Positions 16,564 through 27,722 are shown, counted from the first letter of the stretch. The stretch is DNA of 64,000 bases from Sphingomonas sp. Leaf67 (GCF_001421965.1 NZ_LMLP01000012.1:268569-332568); one strand, 5' to 3'. Notes: generated by a model from the sequence alone, not told the origin. Translations and numbers: made by a program.

Positions 16564-17928
16564 TCAGTAGTTGTAGGCGCGCTCGCCATGCTCGCCGAGG
16601 TCGAGACCTTCCAGTTCGACTTCTTTCGAGACCCGGCCACCGGTCAGCGCCTTGGCAACGAACCATGCGATCGCGGTACCGACCGACGCCCAGACGATAG
16701 TCACGATCACCGCGAACACCTGTACGCCGAGCTTGGCACCCATGTCGTAGTCGGCCGCACCCGGACCGCCCAGCGACGGGGCATAGACCACGGCTGTACC
16801 GATCGCGCCGATGATGCCGCCGACGCCGTGGATGCCGAACGCGTCGAGCGAGTCGTCATAGCCGAGCTTGGGCTTGAGCACGGTCACCGCGAAGAAGCAG
16901 ACGACCGAGGCAATGGCACCCAGCACGATCGCACCGAACGGACCCGAGTTGCCGGCAGCCGGCGTCACCGCGACCAGCCCGGCGATGATGCCCGAGCAGA
17001 AGCCGAGCGCCGAACCCTTATGCCCCGAGAACTTCTCGGCCAGCATCCAGAACACCCCGGCCGAAGCGGTGGCGACGAAGGTGTTGATCATGGCGAGACC
17101 GGCGGTGCCGTTGGCTTCGAGCGCCGAGCCGGCGTTGAAGCCGAACCAGCCCACCCACAGCAGCCCGGTGCCGACCATGGTCAGCGTCAGCGAGTGCGGT
17201 GCCATGCGCTCGGTCGGGAACCCGATCCGCTTGCCCAGCAGGATGGCGAGCACGAGCGACGATACGCCGGCGTTGATGTGGACGACGGTGCCACCGGCGA
17301 AGTCGAGCGCACCCGCCTTGAAGAAATAGCCGCTGGTCGCCCACACCATGTGCGCGATCGGGAAATAGGTGATCGTCAGCCAGACGATGGCGAAGACCAT
17401 GACCGCAGCGAACTTGATGCGTTCGACCACCGATCCCAGCACCAGCGCGATCGTGATCGCGGCAAAGGTCATCTGGAAGCAGATAAAGACATATTCGGGG
17501 ATTTCGACGCCGACGGTGAAGGTCGCCGCCTGCGACGCGGCGGTGACGCCCGACAGGAACGCCTTGCCCGGGCTGGCGATGAAGCCCGACAGCGTCGCGT
17601 TCGCGACGTCGGGACCGAAGGCCAGCGAATAGCCGTACATCACCCAGATCAGCATCGCGAGCGACGCGACCGCGCCGATCTGCGTCATCACCGACAGCAT
17701 GTTCTTGGTGCGGGTCAGACCGCCATAGAACAGCGCGAGGCCGGGGACGATCATCATCAGCACGAGGACGGTCGACACCATCATCCATGCCGTGTCGCCC
17801 TTGTTCACCGTCGCGACCGGCGCGGCGGCGGCGGCCGGCGCCTGCAGCGCCGCGTCCTGCGCCCATGCGGGCAGCGCGGCGAACAGGCCGAGCGCGGCCC
17901 CCGCCATCAATGTCTTCGGATGTTGCAT
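16564..17928 (-). CDS. amtB: Ammonium transporter
   Basis: AmtB is a trimeric inner-membrane ammonium channel. The 454-residue protein has a cleavable-looking signal (MQHPKTLMAGAALGLFAALPAWAQ), then DTAWMMVSTVLVLMMIVPGLALFYGG and about eleven membrane segments. The twin pore histidines are in GGTVVHINAGVSSL and FGIHGVGGIIGA. An ATG twelve bases further upstream overlaps the glnK stop, but the chosen ATG has a GGGGGG ribosome site at good spacing. The glnK-amtB pairing is the classical one, in which the PII protein blocks the channel when nitrogen is sufficient. A sigma-54-like promoter precedes glnK. Confidence 0.95.
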   Translation of the reverse strand: MQHPKTLMAGAALGLFAALPAWAQDAALQAPAAAAAPVATVNKGDTAWMMVSTVLVLMMIVPGLALFYGGLTRTKNMLSVMTQIGAVASLAMLIWVMYGYSLAFGPDVANATLSGFIASPGKAFLSGVTAASQAATFTVGVEIPEYVFICFQMTFAAITIALVLGSVVERIKFAAVMVFAIVWLTITYFPIAHMVWATSGYFFKAGALDFAGGTVVHINAGVSSLVLAILLGKRIGFPTERMAPHSLTLTMVGTGLLWVGWFGFNAGSALEANGTAGLAMINTFVATASAGVFWMLAEKFSGHKGSALGFCSGIIAGLVAVTPAAGNSGPFGAIVLGAIASVVCFFAVTVLKPKLGYDDSLDAFGIHGVGGIIGAIGTAVVYAPSLGGPGAADYDMGAKLGVQVFAVIVTIVWASVGTAIAWFVAKALTGGRVSKEVELEGLDLGEHGERAYNY

Positions 17929-17939
17929 GATGCCCCCCA

Positions 17940-18302
<363 letters not shown>

Positions 18303-18316
18303 TCATGAGGGAGCTC

Positions 18317-18332
18317 TGCATCCTTCGTGCCA
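18317..18332 (-). promoter_or_regulatory. Sigma-54-like promoter upstream of glnK
   Basis: On the minus strand TGGCACGAAGGATGCA matches the RpoN consensus TGGCAC-N5-TTGCA with one mismatch (A for T in the -12 element), and the invariant GG and GC are correctly spaced. It ends 38 bases before the glnK start codon. RpoN/NtrC control of glnK-amtB is established in many proteobacteria, so the context supports the match. No NtrC site was recognised with confidence. Confidence 0.7.
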
Positions 18333-18424
18333 AACAGGATTTTACTGGTTTTACGCCGGTTAGCGGCTTGGCAATATGGTTACCGAGCGGTTAATTTGTG
18401 CAGCGCCGCACGATTGCCCGTTTT

Positions 18425-18628
18425 TCAGGCAGCACGATCGATGATCCGGCGGGCATCGGACAGGTCGTCGGCATCGACCATCACCCGCACCGGGATCAAC
18501 AGCCAGCTGCCGTCGCCGATGCTCGCCTCGCCATCGAACGCCACTGCCGGGATGCCTTCGCTTGTCAGCCGGCCGACAATAATCTGCGCCTCGACGCGCG
18601 GAAAGCGACCGAGTTCCGCAAGCGCCAT
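18425..18628 (-). CDS. DUF2007 small protein
   Basis: This 67-residue protein reads LAELGRFPRVEAQIIVGRLTSEGIPAVAFDGEASIGDGSW and ends VMVDADDLSDARRIIDRA. The pattern of an ACT/PII-like fold with a final DDLxxARxII matches DUF2007, annotated as putative signal-transducing protein. The biochemical role is unknown. Its start overlaps the tldD stop (TGATG), so it is translationally coupled to tldD. The gap between it and glnK holds only the sigma-54-like promoter region. Confidence 0.8.
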   Translation of the reverse strand: MALAELGRFPRVEAQIIVGRLTSEGIPAVAFDGEASIGDGSWLLIPVRVMVDADDLSDARRIIDRAA

Positions 18629-20049
18629 CAGGCGGTGCCGCCGACGGTCAGCCCGTCGATCAGCAAGGTCGGCTGTCCAACGCCCGCCGGCACCGACTGC
18701 CCGGATTTGCCGCACATGCCGACGCCTTCGTCGAGCGCGAAGTCGTTGCCGATGCCGCGCACCTGTTTCAGCACCTCCGGCCCATCGCCGATCAGCGTCG
18801 CGCCCTTGATCGGGGCACCGATCCGGCCATTCTCGACCCGATAGGCTTCGGTGCAGGAAAACACGAACTTGCCCGACACGATGTCGACCTGCCCGCCGCC
18901 GAAGGATTTGGCGAAGATGCCGTTCTTCACCCGCGACAGCAGCTCGGCCGGATCGTCCTTGCCGCCCGACAGGAAGGTGTTGGTCATGCGCGGCATCGGC
19001 GCATGCGAAAAATCCTGCCGCCGGCCGTTGCCGGTCGGCGCGACGCCCATCAGCCGCGCGTTGAGCCGGTCGTGGATATAACCTTTGAGGATGCCATCCT
19101 CGATCAGGATATTTTCCTGGGTCGGTGTGCCCTCGTCGTCGATCGACAGCGATCCGCGCCGGTCGGCGATCGACCCGTCGTCGATCACCGTCACGCCGGG
19201 AGCCGCCACCCGCTCGCCGATCCGTCCCGAAAAGGCGCTGGTGCCCTTGCGGTTGAAATCGCCCTCCAGCCCGTGGCCGATCGCCTCGTGCAACAGGATG
19301 CCGGGCCAGCCATTGCCGAGCAGCACCGTCATCTCGCCTGCCGGCGCGTCGACCGCCTCCAGATTGACCAGCGCCTGCGCCAGCGCGACGTCTATCGCAC
19401 GGTTCCACGTCTCGGGCGCGAACAGCGAATCGTACAGATAGCGCCCGCCGATGCCGTAGCTGCCCGTTTCGCGCCGTCCGTTCGATTCGACCACGATCGA
19501 CACGTTCATCCGCACCAGCGGACGGACGTCGGTGGCGACGAATCCATCGGGACGGACGATTTCGACCACCGTCCACGACCCGAGCAGGCTGGCCGAGACC
19601 TGGCAGACGCGCGGATCGCGCGCACGGGCGGCGGCGTCGATCGACTGGCACAGCGCGACCTTGTCAGCGAAGGGGATCAGGTCGAGCGGATCGGCGGCGG
19701 TATAGAGATGCCGGTTGTTGCCGCGCGGCGGCGGTGCCTTGGCCCCCTTGGCCGGATCGATCAGCGCCATCGTCTCGCCCGCGCGGCGGATCGCCGCTTC
19801 GGACAGTTCGTTGGCATGGGCGAAGGCGGTCGTCTCCCCCGACACCGCGCGCAGGCCGAAGCCGGCATGGGTGTCGTACGACGCGGTCTTCAACCGGCCG
19901 TCGTCGAACCCGAACGCCTCGGATCGGCGATACTGGAGATAGAGTTCGCCATCCTCGGCATGTCGCAGCGTCTCCTGCGTGGCGCGAAGGGCGGCGGCGG
20001 GGTCGAGGTCGCCGGCATAGAGGTACGAGCGGGGATCGGTCGGGGTCAT
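18628..20049 (-). CDS. tldD: Metalloprotease TldD
   Basis: TldD pairs with TldE/PmbA to form a zinc protease that trims peptides and is linked to antitoxin (CcdA) degradation and microcin maturation. The 473-residue length is typical. The zinc motif HEAIGH lies within LLHEAIGHGLEGDF. Other conserved stretches are TPTQENILIEDGILKGYIHD, GVAPTGNGRRQDF, MPRMTNTFL and the C-terminal GMCGKSGQ. PmbA is not in the window; a distant location is normal. The ATG chosen fits the family N-terminus, though no strong ribosome site is seen. The DUF2007 gene is coupled downstream. Confidence 0.93.
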   Translation of the reverse strand: MTPTDPRSYLYAGDLDPAAALRATQETLRHAEDGELYLQYRRSEAFGFDDGRLKTASYDTHAGFGLRAVSGETTAFAHANELSEAAIRRAGETMALIDPAKGAKAPPPRGNNRHLYTAADPLDLIPFADKVALCQSIDAAARARDPRVCQVSASLLGSWTVVEIVRPDGFVATDVRPLVRMNVSIVVESNGRRETGSYGIGGRYLYDSLFAPETWNRAIDVALAQALVNLEAVDAPAGEMTVLLGNGWPGILLHEAIGHGLEGDFNRKGTSAFSGRIGERVAAPGVTVIDDGSIADRRGSLSIDDEGTPTQENILIEDGILKGYIHDRLNARLMGVAPTGNGRRQDFSHAPMPRMTNTFLSGGKDDPAELLSRVKNGIFAKSFGGGQVDIVSGKFVFSCTEAYRVENGRIGAPIKGATLIGDGPEVLKQVRGIGNDFALDEGVGMCGKSGQSVPAGVGQPTLLIDGLTVGGTA

Positions 20050-20203
20050 TGGTGGAATATAGGGTGGCGGTGGCGTGGGGGAATGGGGGAACAGAGTTGG
20101 CGCAGAATGCGCAGGACGTGCGACACGGCGCACATCAGCGACCCAGATGACTCTTCGTATCTATTTGGGCATTGCAGGAAACCATCGATAGGCGGAGTGC
20201 CAT

Positions 20204-20665
20204 GTGACCACTGTTCTGCTGAACGCTTATGGTGAGCCATTCGACCCCGGTCCACTGATCGAGGCATGGCATGAAAGCGCGGCTTCTGAGGTCGTCCGCG
20301 AGCTGTGGGACAATCTATACCATCAAGGCTCGGTAAACTCGGCGTCCTATGCCGCCGTCCCCGGGATTGTGCGGATGCTGGAACAGGCGGAATTGCCCGA
20401 TTGGAACGGCTATGCGTTGATTGCTTCGATCGAAGAGGCGCGTCTGGCGGGAGGCAGTGTGCCAATGCCGGTCGAACTCGCTGGTGATTACGAAACCGCT
20501 TGGAAATCTGCATTGCCGTTGGCGTTGCGCGATCTGCGGGAGGCACAGGACGACAGCTTGGTGCGCAGTTTGATAACGGTAATAGCGCTGGCGAAGGGAC
20601 AGCGAACGCTAGCCGCGATCGCGCTATGCACTGAGCACGAGCGGATCGAAATGCTCGGCGGATAA
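20204..20665 (+). CDS. Unrecognised 153-residue protein, possible helical-repeat fold
   Basis: I do not recognise a named family. The protein starts with GTG after a GGCGGAG ribosome site; an ATG two bases earlier meets a stop at once. It contains ELWDNLYHQGSVNSASYAAVP, a pattern I associate with uncharacterised HEAT-like proteins, and later helical stretches (ALRDLREAQDDSLVRSLITVIALAKGQRTLAAIALC). There is no signal peptide or membrane segment, so it is probably cytosolic. Its codon use is slightly less GC-biased than neighbours. It is transcribed away from tldD and followed by repeat DNA. An immunity or regulatory role is possible but unsupported. Confidence 0.6.
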   Translation: MTTVLLNAYGEPFDPGPLIEAWHESAASEVVRELWDNLYHQGSVNSASYAAVPGIVRMLEQAELPDWNGYALIASIEEARLAGGSVPMPVELAGDYETAWKSALPLALRDLREAQDDSLVRSLITVIALAKGQRTLAAIALCTEHERIEMLGG

Positions 20666-20760
20666 GGCGTTGCGCGGCTACGCCGTTCAACGTGCGTGCT
20701 TATGCCGGTCCGACCGGGGACGTTCGAAAGAACGTATTGTCAGCGACCGGATAAACCTTC

Positions 20761-20838
20761 GCCCCAGCGCAGGCTGGGGCCTTCAGCGGCTCCTGTCACG
20801 CGTCATCATCGGGAGATCCCAGCCTTCGCTGGAATGAC
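20761..20838. repeat. Short intergenic palindromic repeat pair
   Basis: Two small palindromes, GCCCCAGCGCAGGCTGGGGC and GATCCCAGCCTTCGCTGGAA, face each other about 35 bases apart. Such CAGC...GCTGG elements are common in proteobacterial intergenic DNA. They occupy the ~300-base gap between the unknown gene and the zinc-finger gene, where I see nothing else convincing. Confidence 0.6.
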
Positions 20839-20964
20839 GTTCGGAGAGACGGGAGGGAGTTCAGCACCGCCGCGGCAAAGCCGCGTCGTCAGTCGGCAGG
20901 CAAAGGCGAGCTTGCCCGCCGCCGGCCGGGCGGGCCATGCTGGTCGTCCGAACTGCGTTCGGCC

Positions 20965-21192
20965 TTACCGGCCCGCGCCGTCCCCATGATCCTTCAGCTT
21001 GCTCTGGTCCGCCCCATCGGCCGGACCACCGATCAGCACGAAGCGCCGGTCGCAATAGCCGCAATCGACATAGCCCGTGTCGTCGATCTGCAACCACACG
21101 CGCGGGTGGCCGAGCGCGGCGGCGATTTCGCCGGAGCCGTCGCAGGCGACGCGAGGGGTGGAGACGCGGAGGAGTTCGGGCGGGGGCAGCAT
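20965..21192 (-). CDS. Zinc-finger domain protein (CHCC type, NDUFS6-like)
   Basis: This 75-residue protein contains [23 protein letters not shown] followed by [13 protein letters not shown]. The spacing Cys...His...Cys-x2-Cys is the CHCC zinc-finger pattern, also seen in mitochondrial complex I accessory subunit NDUFS6. Alphaproteobacterial homologues are annotated as zinc-finger domain-containing proteins, with a possible complex I assembly role. The start chosen gives [10 protein letters not shown], the usual N-terminus; an upstream ATG would add twelve residues without support. It diverges from the ABC ATPase gene. Confidence 0.82.
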   Translation of the reverse strand: MLPPPELLRVSTPRVACDGSGEIAAALGHPRVWLQIDDTGYVDCGYCDRRFVLIGGPADGADQSKLKDHGDGAGR

Positions 21193-21278
21193 GGTTCCTG
21201 CGATAGCAATGCCGCGAAGGCTCGACAAGTTGGATCGGTGCTTGGCTTGGGGCCGGGGCGGGCGTATCGGCGGACCCT

Positions 21279-22214
21279 ATGGAAACCCAAGCCGCCATCT
21301 CGATCCGCGACCTGTGCAAGACCTATGCTGCCGGAAAGGGCGGGGCACCGGCCAAGGTCGCACTCGACGGCGTGTCGTTCGATGTGCCGCGTGGGCAAAT
21401 CTTCGGGCTGCTCGGCCCCAATGGCGCGGGCAAGTCGACGCTCATCAACACGCTGGCGGGACTCGTCAACAAGACCGGCGGCACGGCGTCGATCTGGGGC
21501 TTCGACATCGACCAGCATCCGCGCAATGCCAAGGCGTCGATCGGTATCGTCAATCAGGAAATCCTGTTCGACCCGTTCTTTACCCCCGCCGAAACGCTGG
21601 AAATCCAGGCCGGCCTGTACGGCGTGCCGAAGGCGAAACGGCGCACGATGGACCTGCTGCGCGCCGTCCATCTGGAGGACAAGGCCAATGCCTATGCCCG
21701 CACCCTGTCGGGGGGCATGAAGCGGCGATTGATGGTGGCCAAGGCGATGGTCCATTCGCCGCCGGTGCTGGTGCTCGACGAACCGACCGCCGGCGTCGAT
21801 ATCCAGCTTCGCCAGCAGCTATGGGACTATGTCCGCGAACTCAATGCCGACGGCGTGACGGTGGTGCTGACGACCCACTATCTGGAAGAGGCGGAGCAGT
21901 TGTGCGACCGCATCGCCATCATCAACCATGGCCGCGTCGTCGCCAACCAGCCGACCCGCGAATTGCTGGGCATGGCGCAGGAAAAGGCGGTCGAACTGAC
22001 GCTCGATCGCGACCTCGCCGAGCTACCCGCCGCCGGGGTATTCGAGAAGGTCGAGCGCAAGGGCGACCGGCTGCTCGCGATCACCTATCGCAAGGATGTG
22101 GCGAACGCCGGTGAGGTGTTGGCGGCGGTCGCGGCGCAAGGGTACGGCATCGTCGACGTCGTGACACGCGAGGCGGACCTCGAGGACGTGTTCCTCAACC
22201 TGACGAACAACTGA
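21279..22214 (+). CDS. ABC transporter ATP-binding protein, orphan
   Basis: This 311-residue nucleotide-binding subunit has Walker A GLLGPNGAGKST, signature LSGGMKRRLMVAKAM, Walker B VLVLDEPTAGVD and the H-loop His in VVLTTHYLEEAEQL. The C-terminal ~80 residues form the small accessory domain of exporters of the DrrA/NatA/CcmA-like class, ending LEDVFLNLT. Such proteins power export of drugs, polysaccharides or lipids from the inner-membrane face. No permease gene is adjacent, which is unusual for this class, and a hairpin follows the stop. The substrate cannot be told. Confidence 0.88.
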   Translation: METQAAISIRDLCKTYAAGKGGAPAKVALDGVSFDVPRGQIFGLLGPNGAGKSTLINTLAGLVNKTGGTASIWGFDIDQHPRNAKASIGIVNQEILFDPFFTPAETLEIQAGLYGVPKAKRRTMDLLRAVHLEDKANAYARTLSGGMKRRLMVAKAMVHSPPVLVLDEPTAGVDIQLRQQLWDYVRELNADGVTVVLTTHYLEEAEQLCDRIAIINHGRVVANQPTRELLGMAQEKAVELTLDRDLAELPAAGVFEKVERKGDRLLAITYRKDVANAGEVLAAVAAQGYGIVDVVTREADLEDVFLNLTNN

Positions 22215-22218
22215 GTCG

Positions 22219-22247
22219 CTTACTCCCCTTCCAGGGAGGGGAGTAAG
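22219..22247. terminator. Hairpin after the ABC ATPase gene
   Basis: A perfect 11-bp stem, CTTACTCCCCT with AGGGGAGTAAG, encloses a seven-base loop five bases after the stop. No T-run follows. The core CTCCCCTTCCAGGGAGGGGAG resembles the palindromes near sppA and in ileS, so it may be REP-type rather than a plain terminator. Confidence 0.55.
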
Positions 22248-22322
22248 CACATTCGCCTTTTGTTCTTGCGCCACGCCGCGCCGCAGGGCAAACCCATCCG
22301 CAGGCCATTGTAAACCCGCGAG

Positions 22323-23393
<1,071 letters not shown>

Positions 23394-23422
23394 CGGCGGG
23401 GCGGCACCCCAGCCGACCATCG

Positions 23423-23446
23423 TCCTTCCGGCGAAGGCCGGAAGGA
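23423..23446. other. Hairpin after dinB
   Basis: A ten-base stem, TCCTTCCGGC with GCCGGAAGGA, and a GAAG loop lie 30 bases after the dinB stop. It may serve as a weak terminator separating dinB from the thiC riboswitch; no T-run is present. Confidence 0.45.
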
Positions 23447-23514
23447 TGGCGGATCGTCGCCGGCCCGTACCATTGCTTTGACGCCCGCCCGCAACGCGCC
23501 TACAACCGCACCGT

Positions 23515-25540
<2,026 letters not shown>

Positions 25541-25553
25541 TCGGACTAAAAAC

Positions 25554-25602
25554 TCCTCCCCGCTATGCGGGGAGGGGAACCATGCGCAGCATGGTGGAGG
25601 GG
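25554..25602. repeat. REP-type palindromes after thiC
   Basis: Two palindromes lie side by side: CTCCCCGCTATGCGGGGAG and ACCATGCGCAGCATGGT. The same arrangement of a CCCCTCC/GGGGAGG stem plus a CATGC stem, in variant form, occurs at 41350-41400, 58682-58727 and 63340-63472. Confidence 0.65.
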
Positions 25603-25631
25603 CGTGGCCGCGGGCGGGCGGCACGTTCAAT

Positions 25632-25661
25632 AAAAAGGCCGGCGGGGTTCCCGCCGGCCTT
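25632..25661 (-). terminator. Terminator between thiC and a small minus-strand gene
   Basis: A perfect 11-bp stem, AAGGCCGGCGG with CCGCCGGCCTT, and a GGTTC loop are followed by TTTTT on the minus strand. It lies directly after the small gene ending at 25666 and may also stop thiC transcripts from the other side. Confidence 0.85.
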
Positions 25662-25665
25662 CAGT

Positions 25666-25839
25666 TTATGCGTAAAGGATCAACGTCCAAACGCTGGTAC
25701 CATCATCAGTTGGAGGAATGCGATGCCCCTGCGCGATGTATGTAGGGGAACCGGACGCTCCATGACGCCAGTATCCGGTTTCCGGGCAGTAATCACCGAT
25801 GTCGACCATCGTTCCCAGTTTCACGCGCCCGTTAGTCAT
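25666..25839 (-). CDS. Small unrecognised protein (57 residues)
   Basis: From ATG the product is 57 residues and contains GDYCPETGYWRHGASG and a C-terminal half TYIAQGHRIPPTDDGTSVW. The pattern CPETG-x-W followed by a short loop and a GHxxPP segment recalls small stand-alone proteins of unknown function found in many bacteria. An AGAGG ribosome site lies about 10 bases upstream, and a proper terminator follows, both of which favour a real gene. The frame is open further upstream but that part looks non-coding. No function is proposed. Confidence 0.55.
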   Translation of the reverse strand: MTNGRVKLGTMVDIGDYCPETGYWRHGASGSPTYIAQGHRIPPTDDGTSVWTLILYA

Positions 25840-25955
25840 GCTTTGTCGCCTCTGTTGAGAATGAGTGCAACGTCGGATGCGCGCGTTGACTCTTATGTGA
25901 GGGCAACTAAGGTTCAACCTCGTTCTCCAGAGCGAGGTAGGCATCCGCCTCCAGC

Positions 25956-25985
25956 TTGCACCACCTCCGGCAAGAGGTGGTGCAA
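25956..25985. other. Perfect 12-bp hairpin in gene-free gap
   Basis: TTGCACCACCTC and GAGGTGGTGCAA pair perfectly around the loop CGGCAA. It lies in the ~370-base gap between the small gene and yoeB. The remainder of this gap is more AT-rich, contains a REP-like fragment around 26030-26105, and shows no convincing coding sequence. Confidence 0.5.
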
Positions 25986-26207
25986 CGCTGATACAGTCGA
26001 GCAGTTACTTTAAAGAACGTTACGCAAGCCCCGCTGCGCGGGGGAGTTGTGCCCGCACGACTGTGCATCGAAGCGTCAACGGGGCGATCACCGCTATGCG
26101 GTGGAGCCATTCAGCTTCGACATTGGTAAGGTGTCAGAAACTAAATCGCGGTGCAAGTGTCAGAAGCGTCAACGTTCGGTTATTTTGATCGTTGTGGTTC
26201 TTTAAGC

Positions 26208-26474
26208 TCAATAATGATACCGGCACTGCGCCACCTCCAGCATCTGCATCTCGCCCGACCCGGCCACTCGATACACCAACCGATGCTCATGGCTGATCCG
26301 ACGCGACCACCAGCCAGACAGGTTTCCGCCCAGCGGCTCGGGCTTGCCCGTTCCCTTGAACGGATGCCGCCGACATTCCTCGATCAGCGCGTTGCACTTT
26401 GCGAACAGCTTGAGGTCGGTCGCGTGCAGGTCGAGATACTCCGCCCATGAACGCGACGAGAAACGGACGTTCAC
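26208..26474 (-). CDS. yoeB: Toxin of the YoeB/Txe family (ribosome-dependent mRNA interferase)
   Basis: YoeB cuts mRNA in the ribosomal A site when freed from its antitoxin. The 88-residue protein matches the family closely: GKPEPLGGNLSGWWSRRISHEHRLVYRV and a C-terminal CRYHY. The catalytic residues of E. coli YoeB (Glu46, Arg65, His83) have clear counterparts in KPEPL, SRRI/HRLVY and YHY, so the toxin looks intact. It starts with GTG, overlapping the antitoxin stop by four bases (GTGA), so it is coupled to and made after the antitoxin. It is the second gene of the pair. Confidence 0.92.
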   Translation of the reverse strand: MNVRFSSRSWAEYLDLHATDLKLFAKCNALIEECRRHPFKGTGKPEPLGGNLSGWWSRRISHEHRLVYRVAGSGEMQMLEVAQCRYHY

Positions 26475-26725
26475 GGCTGGATCAGCTCGTGAACCTCACC
26501 GCCACCAGCTTCCAGTTCCGCGATGCTTTTCAGCAACCGCTCCGCATTCTTCGGCGATCGCAGCAGATACAGCGTCTCTTCGATCGACGCCCATTCGCTG
26601 GCCGATACCATGACGACGCCCTCACCCCGCTGACGAGTGATTGCCACCGGCACCCGGTCGGCAACGACCCGGTCCATAACCGACTTCAGGTTGGCACGGG
26701 ATTCGGTGAAGCTGATCGATTCCAT
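26471..26725 (-). CDS. yefM: Antitoxin of the YefM/Phd family
   Basis: This 84-residue antitoxin has an N-terminal DNA-binding fold (MESISFTESRANLKSVMDRV), the central VMVSASEWASIEETLYLLRSPKNAERL and a C-terminal acidic tail (AELEAGGGEVHELI) that would wrap the toxin. YefM binds YoeB and, with it, represses the shared promoter. An operator-like pair of TGTAC motifs lies just upstream. The two-gene layout, overlap and operator are all standard for yefM-yoeB. Confidence 0.92.
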   Translation of the reverse strand: MESISFTESRANLKSVMDRVVADRVPVAITRQRGEGVVMVSASEWASIEETLYLLRSPKNAERLLKSIAELEAGGGEVHELIQP

Positions 26726-26733
26726 GAGCAGAG

Positions 26734-26751
26734 TGTACGGAACATTGTACA
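26734..26751 (-). promoter_or_regulatory. Probable YefM-YoeB operator
   Basis: Two hexamers, TGTACG (26734-26739) and TGTACA (26746-26751), are separated by six bases, a 12-base centre-to-centre distance. The published E. coli yefM operator has TGTACA cores at that same spacing. It sits nine bases upstream of the antitoxin start. Confidence 0.75.
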
Positions 26752-26813
26752 GAACACAAGGGGCCGCGCAAAAACTCCTGTCCTACAAGTTCCCAATATG
26801 TTCCCCTCCGCCC

Positions 26814-27722
26814 ATGCGCAACCAAAGCCAGCTCTCCGAGCATTCGCCCGCGCCCGTCCCGGCGCACGCCCCCTCGAACCTGACCGTTCCGTCCGAGACG
26901 CCCTATCTCGACGCCAACGGCTATGACCCCGCCGACTATCAATGGGTCCCCGTCCGCCGCAAACCGCGCAGCGACGGCTGGTCCGATAAGAAACAGCGCG
27001 ATTTCATCGAAACCCTCGCCGATGGCGGGTCGGTCGCCGATGCGGCGCGCGCGGTCGGCATGTCGCCCAGCACCGCCTATCGCCTGCGCCGTTCACCCGG
27101 TGGCGAGGCCTTCGCGCGCGCGTGGGATGCCGCCGTCGCGCAAGCCGTGGGGATGCTGGTCGACGTGGCATTCGACCGCGCGATCAACGGCACCGTCGAA
27201 CCGGTGCTCGATGCCAATGGGCGGCGGGTCGGGTCGCGGCATCGCCCCGGCGACCGGATGCTGATGTTCCTGCTCGCCGCCCATTATCCCGACCGCTACG
27301 GCAAACAGCAGCGCCGCCGGTCGGCGCGCGGCGAGGCGGAGGCACCGGCCCCAACCCCGACGCCCAGCGTCGCCGAGGCGCTCGACGCGCTCACCCCCGT
27401 GCCACCCGCCGAGCCCGAAAAGCTGATGGCCCCTGCCGATCTCGACGTCGCGATCGAGGTCGCCGACCTAGGCGATGGCAAACTTCCCGGCTGGCTCGAC
27501 CCCGACCGTCGTCCCGAACCGGTCGCGGCACCGGTCGAGCCGCCCATGCCCGAAGCACTGGCGGCGGCATGGGCCGCGCAGGACGACCTGCATCTGTCGG
27601 AACCCGGGCCGCTGGGCGAGGCGTTCGAGATCGAACTGGAACTGGCCAAGCGCGGCATCACCGTTCCCCGCCCCAAACGCCCGAAACCGCCACGTGCGGC
27701 GCGCAAGACGCGGCGAGTGTGA
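26814..27722 (+). CDS. Helix-turn-helix protein of unknown role
   Basis: This 302-residue protein has a Pro/Ala-rich N-terminus, then a helix-turn-helix at about residues 57-95 (KKQRDFIETLADGGSVADAA followed by RAVGMSPSTAYRLRR). Next comes a conserved block containing FDRAINGTVEPVLDANG and RMLMFLLAAHYPDRYG. The HTH recalls resolvase or terminase-small-subunit domains, and I believe similar proteins are frequent in sphingomonads. The C-terminal 130 residues are low complexity and end in a basic tail, PRPKRPKPPRAARKTRRV. No ribosome site precedes the ATG. The DNA of this tail is tandemly duplicated downstream. Confidence 0.7.
   Translation: MRNQSQLSEHSPAPVPAHAPSNLTVPSETPYLDANGYDPADYQWVPVRRKPRSDGWSDKKQRDFIETLADGGSVADAARAVGMSPSTAYRLRRSPGGEAFARAWDAAVAQAVGMLVDVAFDRAINGTVEPVLDANGRRVGSRHRPGDRMLMFLLAAHYPDRYGKQQRRRSARGEAEAPAPTPTPSVAEALDALTPVPPAEPEKLMAPADLDVAIEVADLGDGKLPGWLDPDRRPEPVAAPVEPPMPEALAAAWAAQDDLHLSEPGPLGEAFEIELELAKRGITVPRPKRPKPPRAARKTRRV

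Noticed and set aside
25907..26110. A 67-residue minus-strand frame in the gap before yoeB
   Set aside because: Its sequence is built from a hairpin and REP-like DNA, with no ribosome site or family resemblance.
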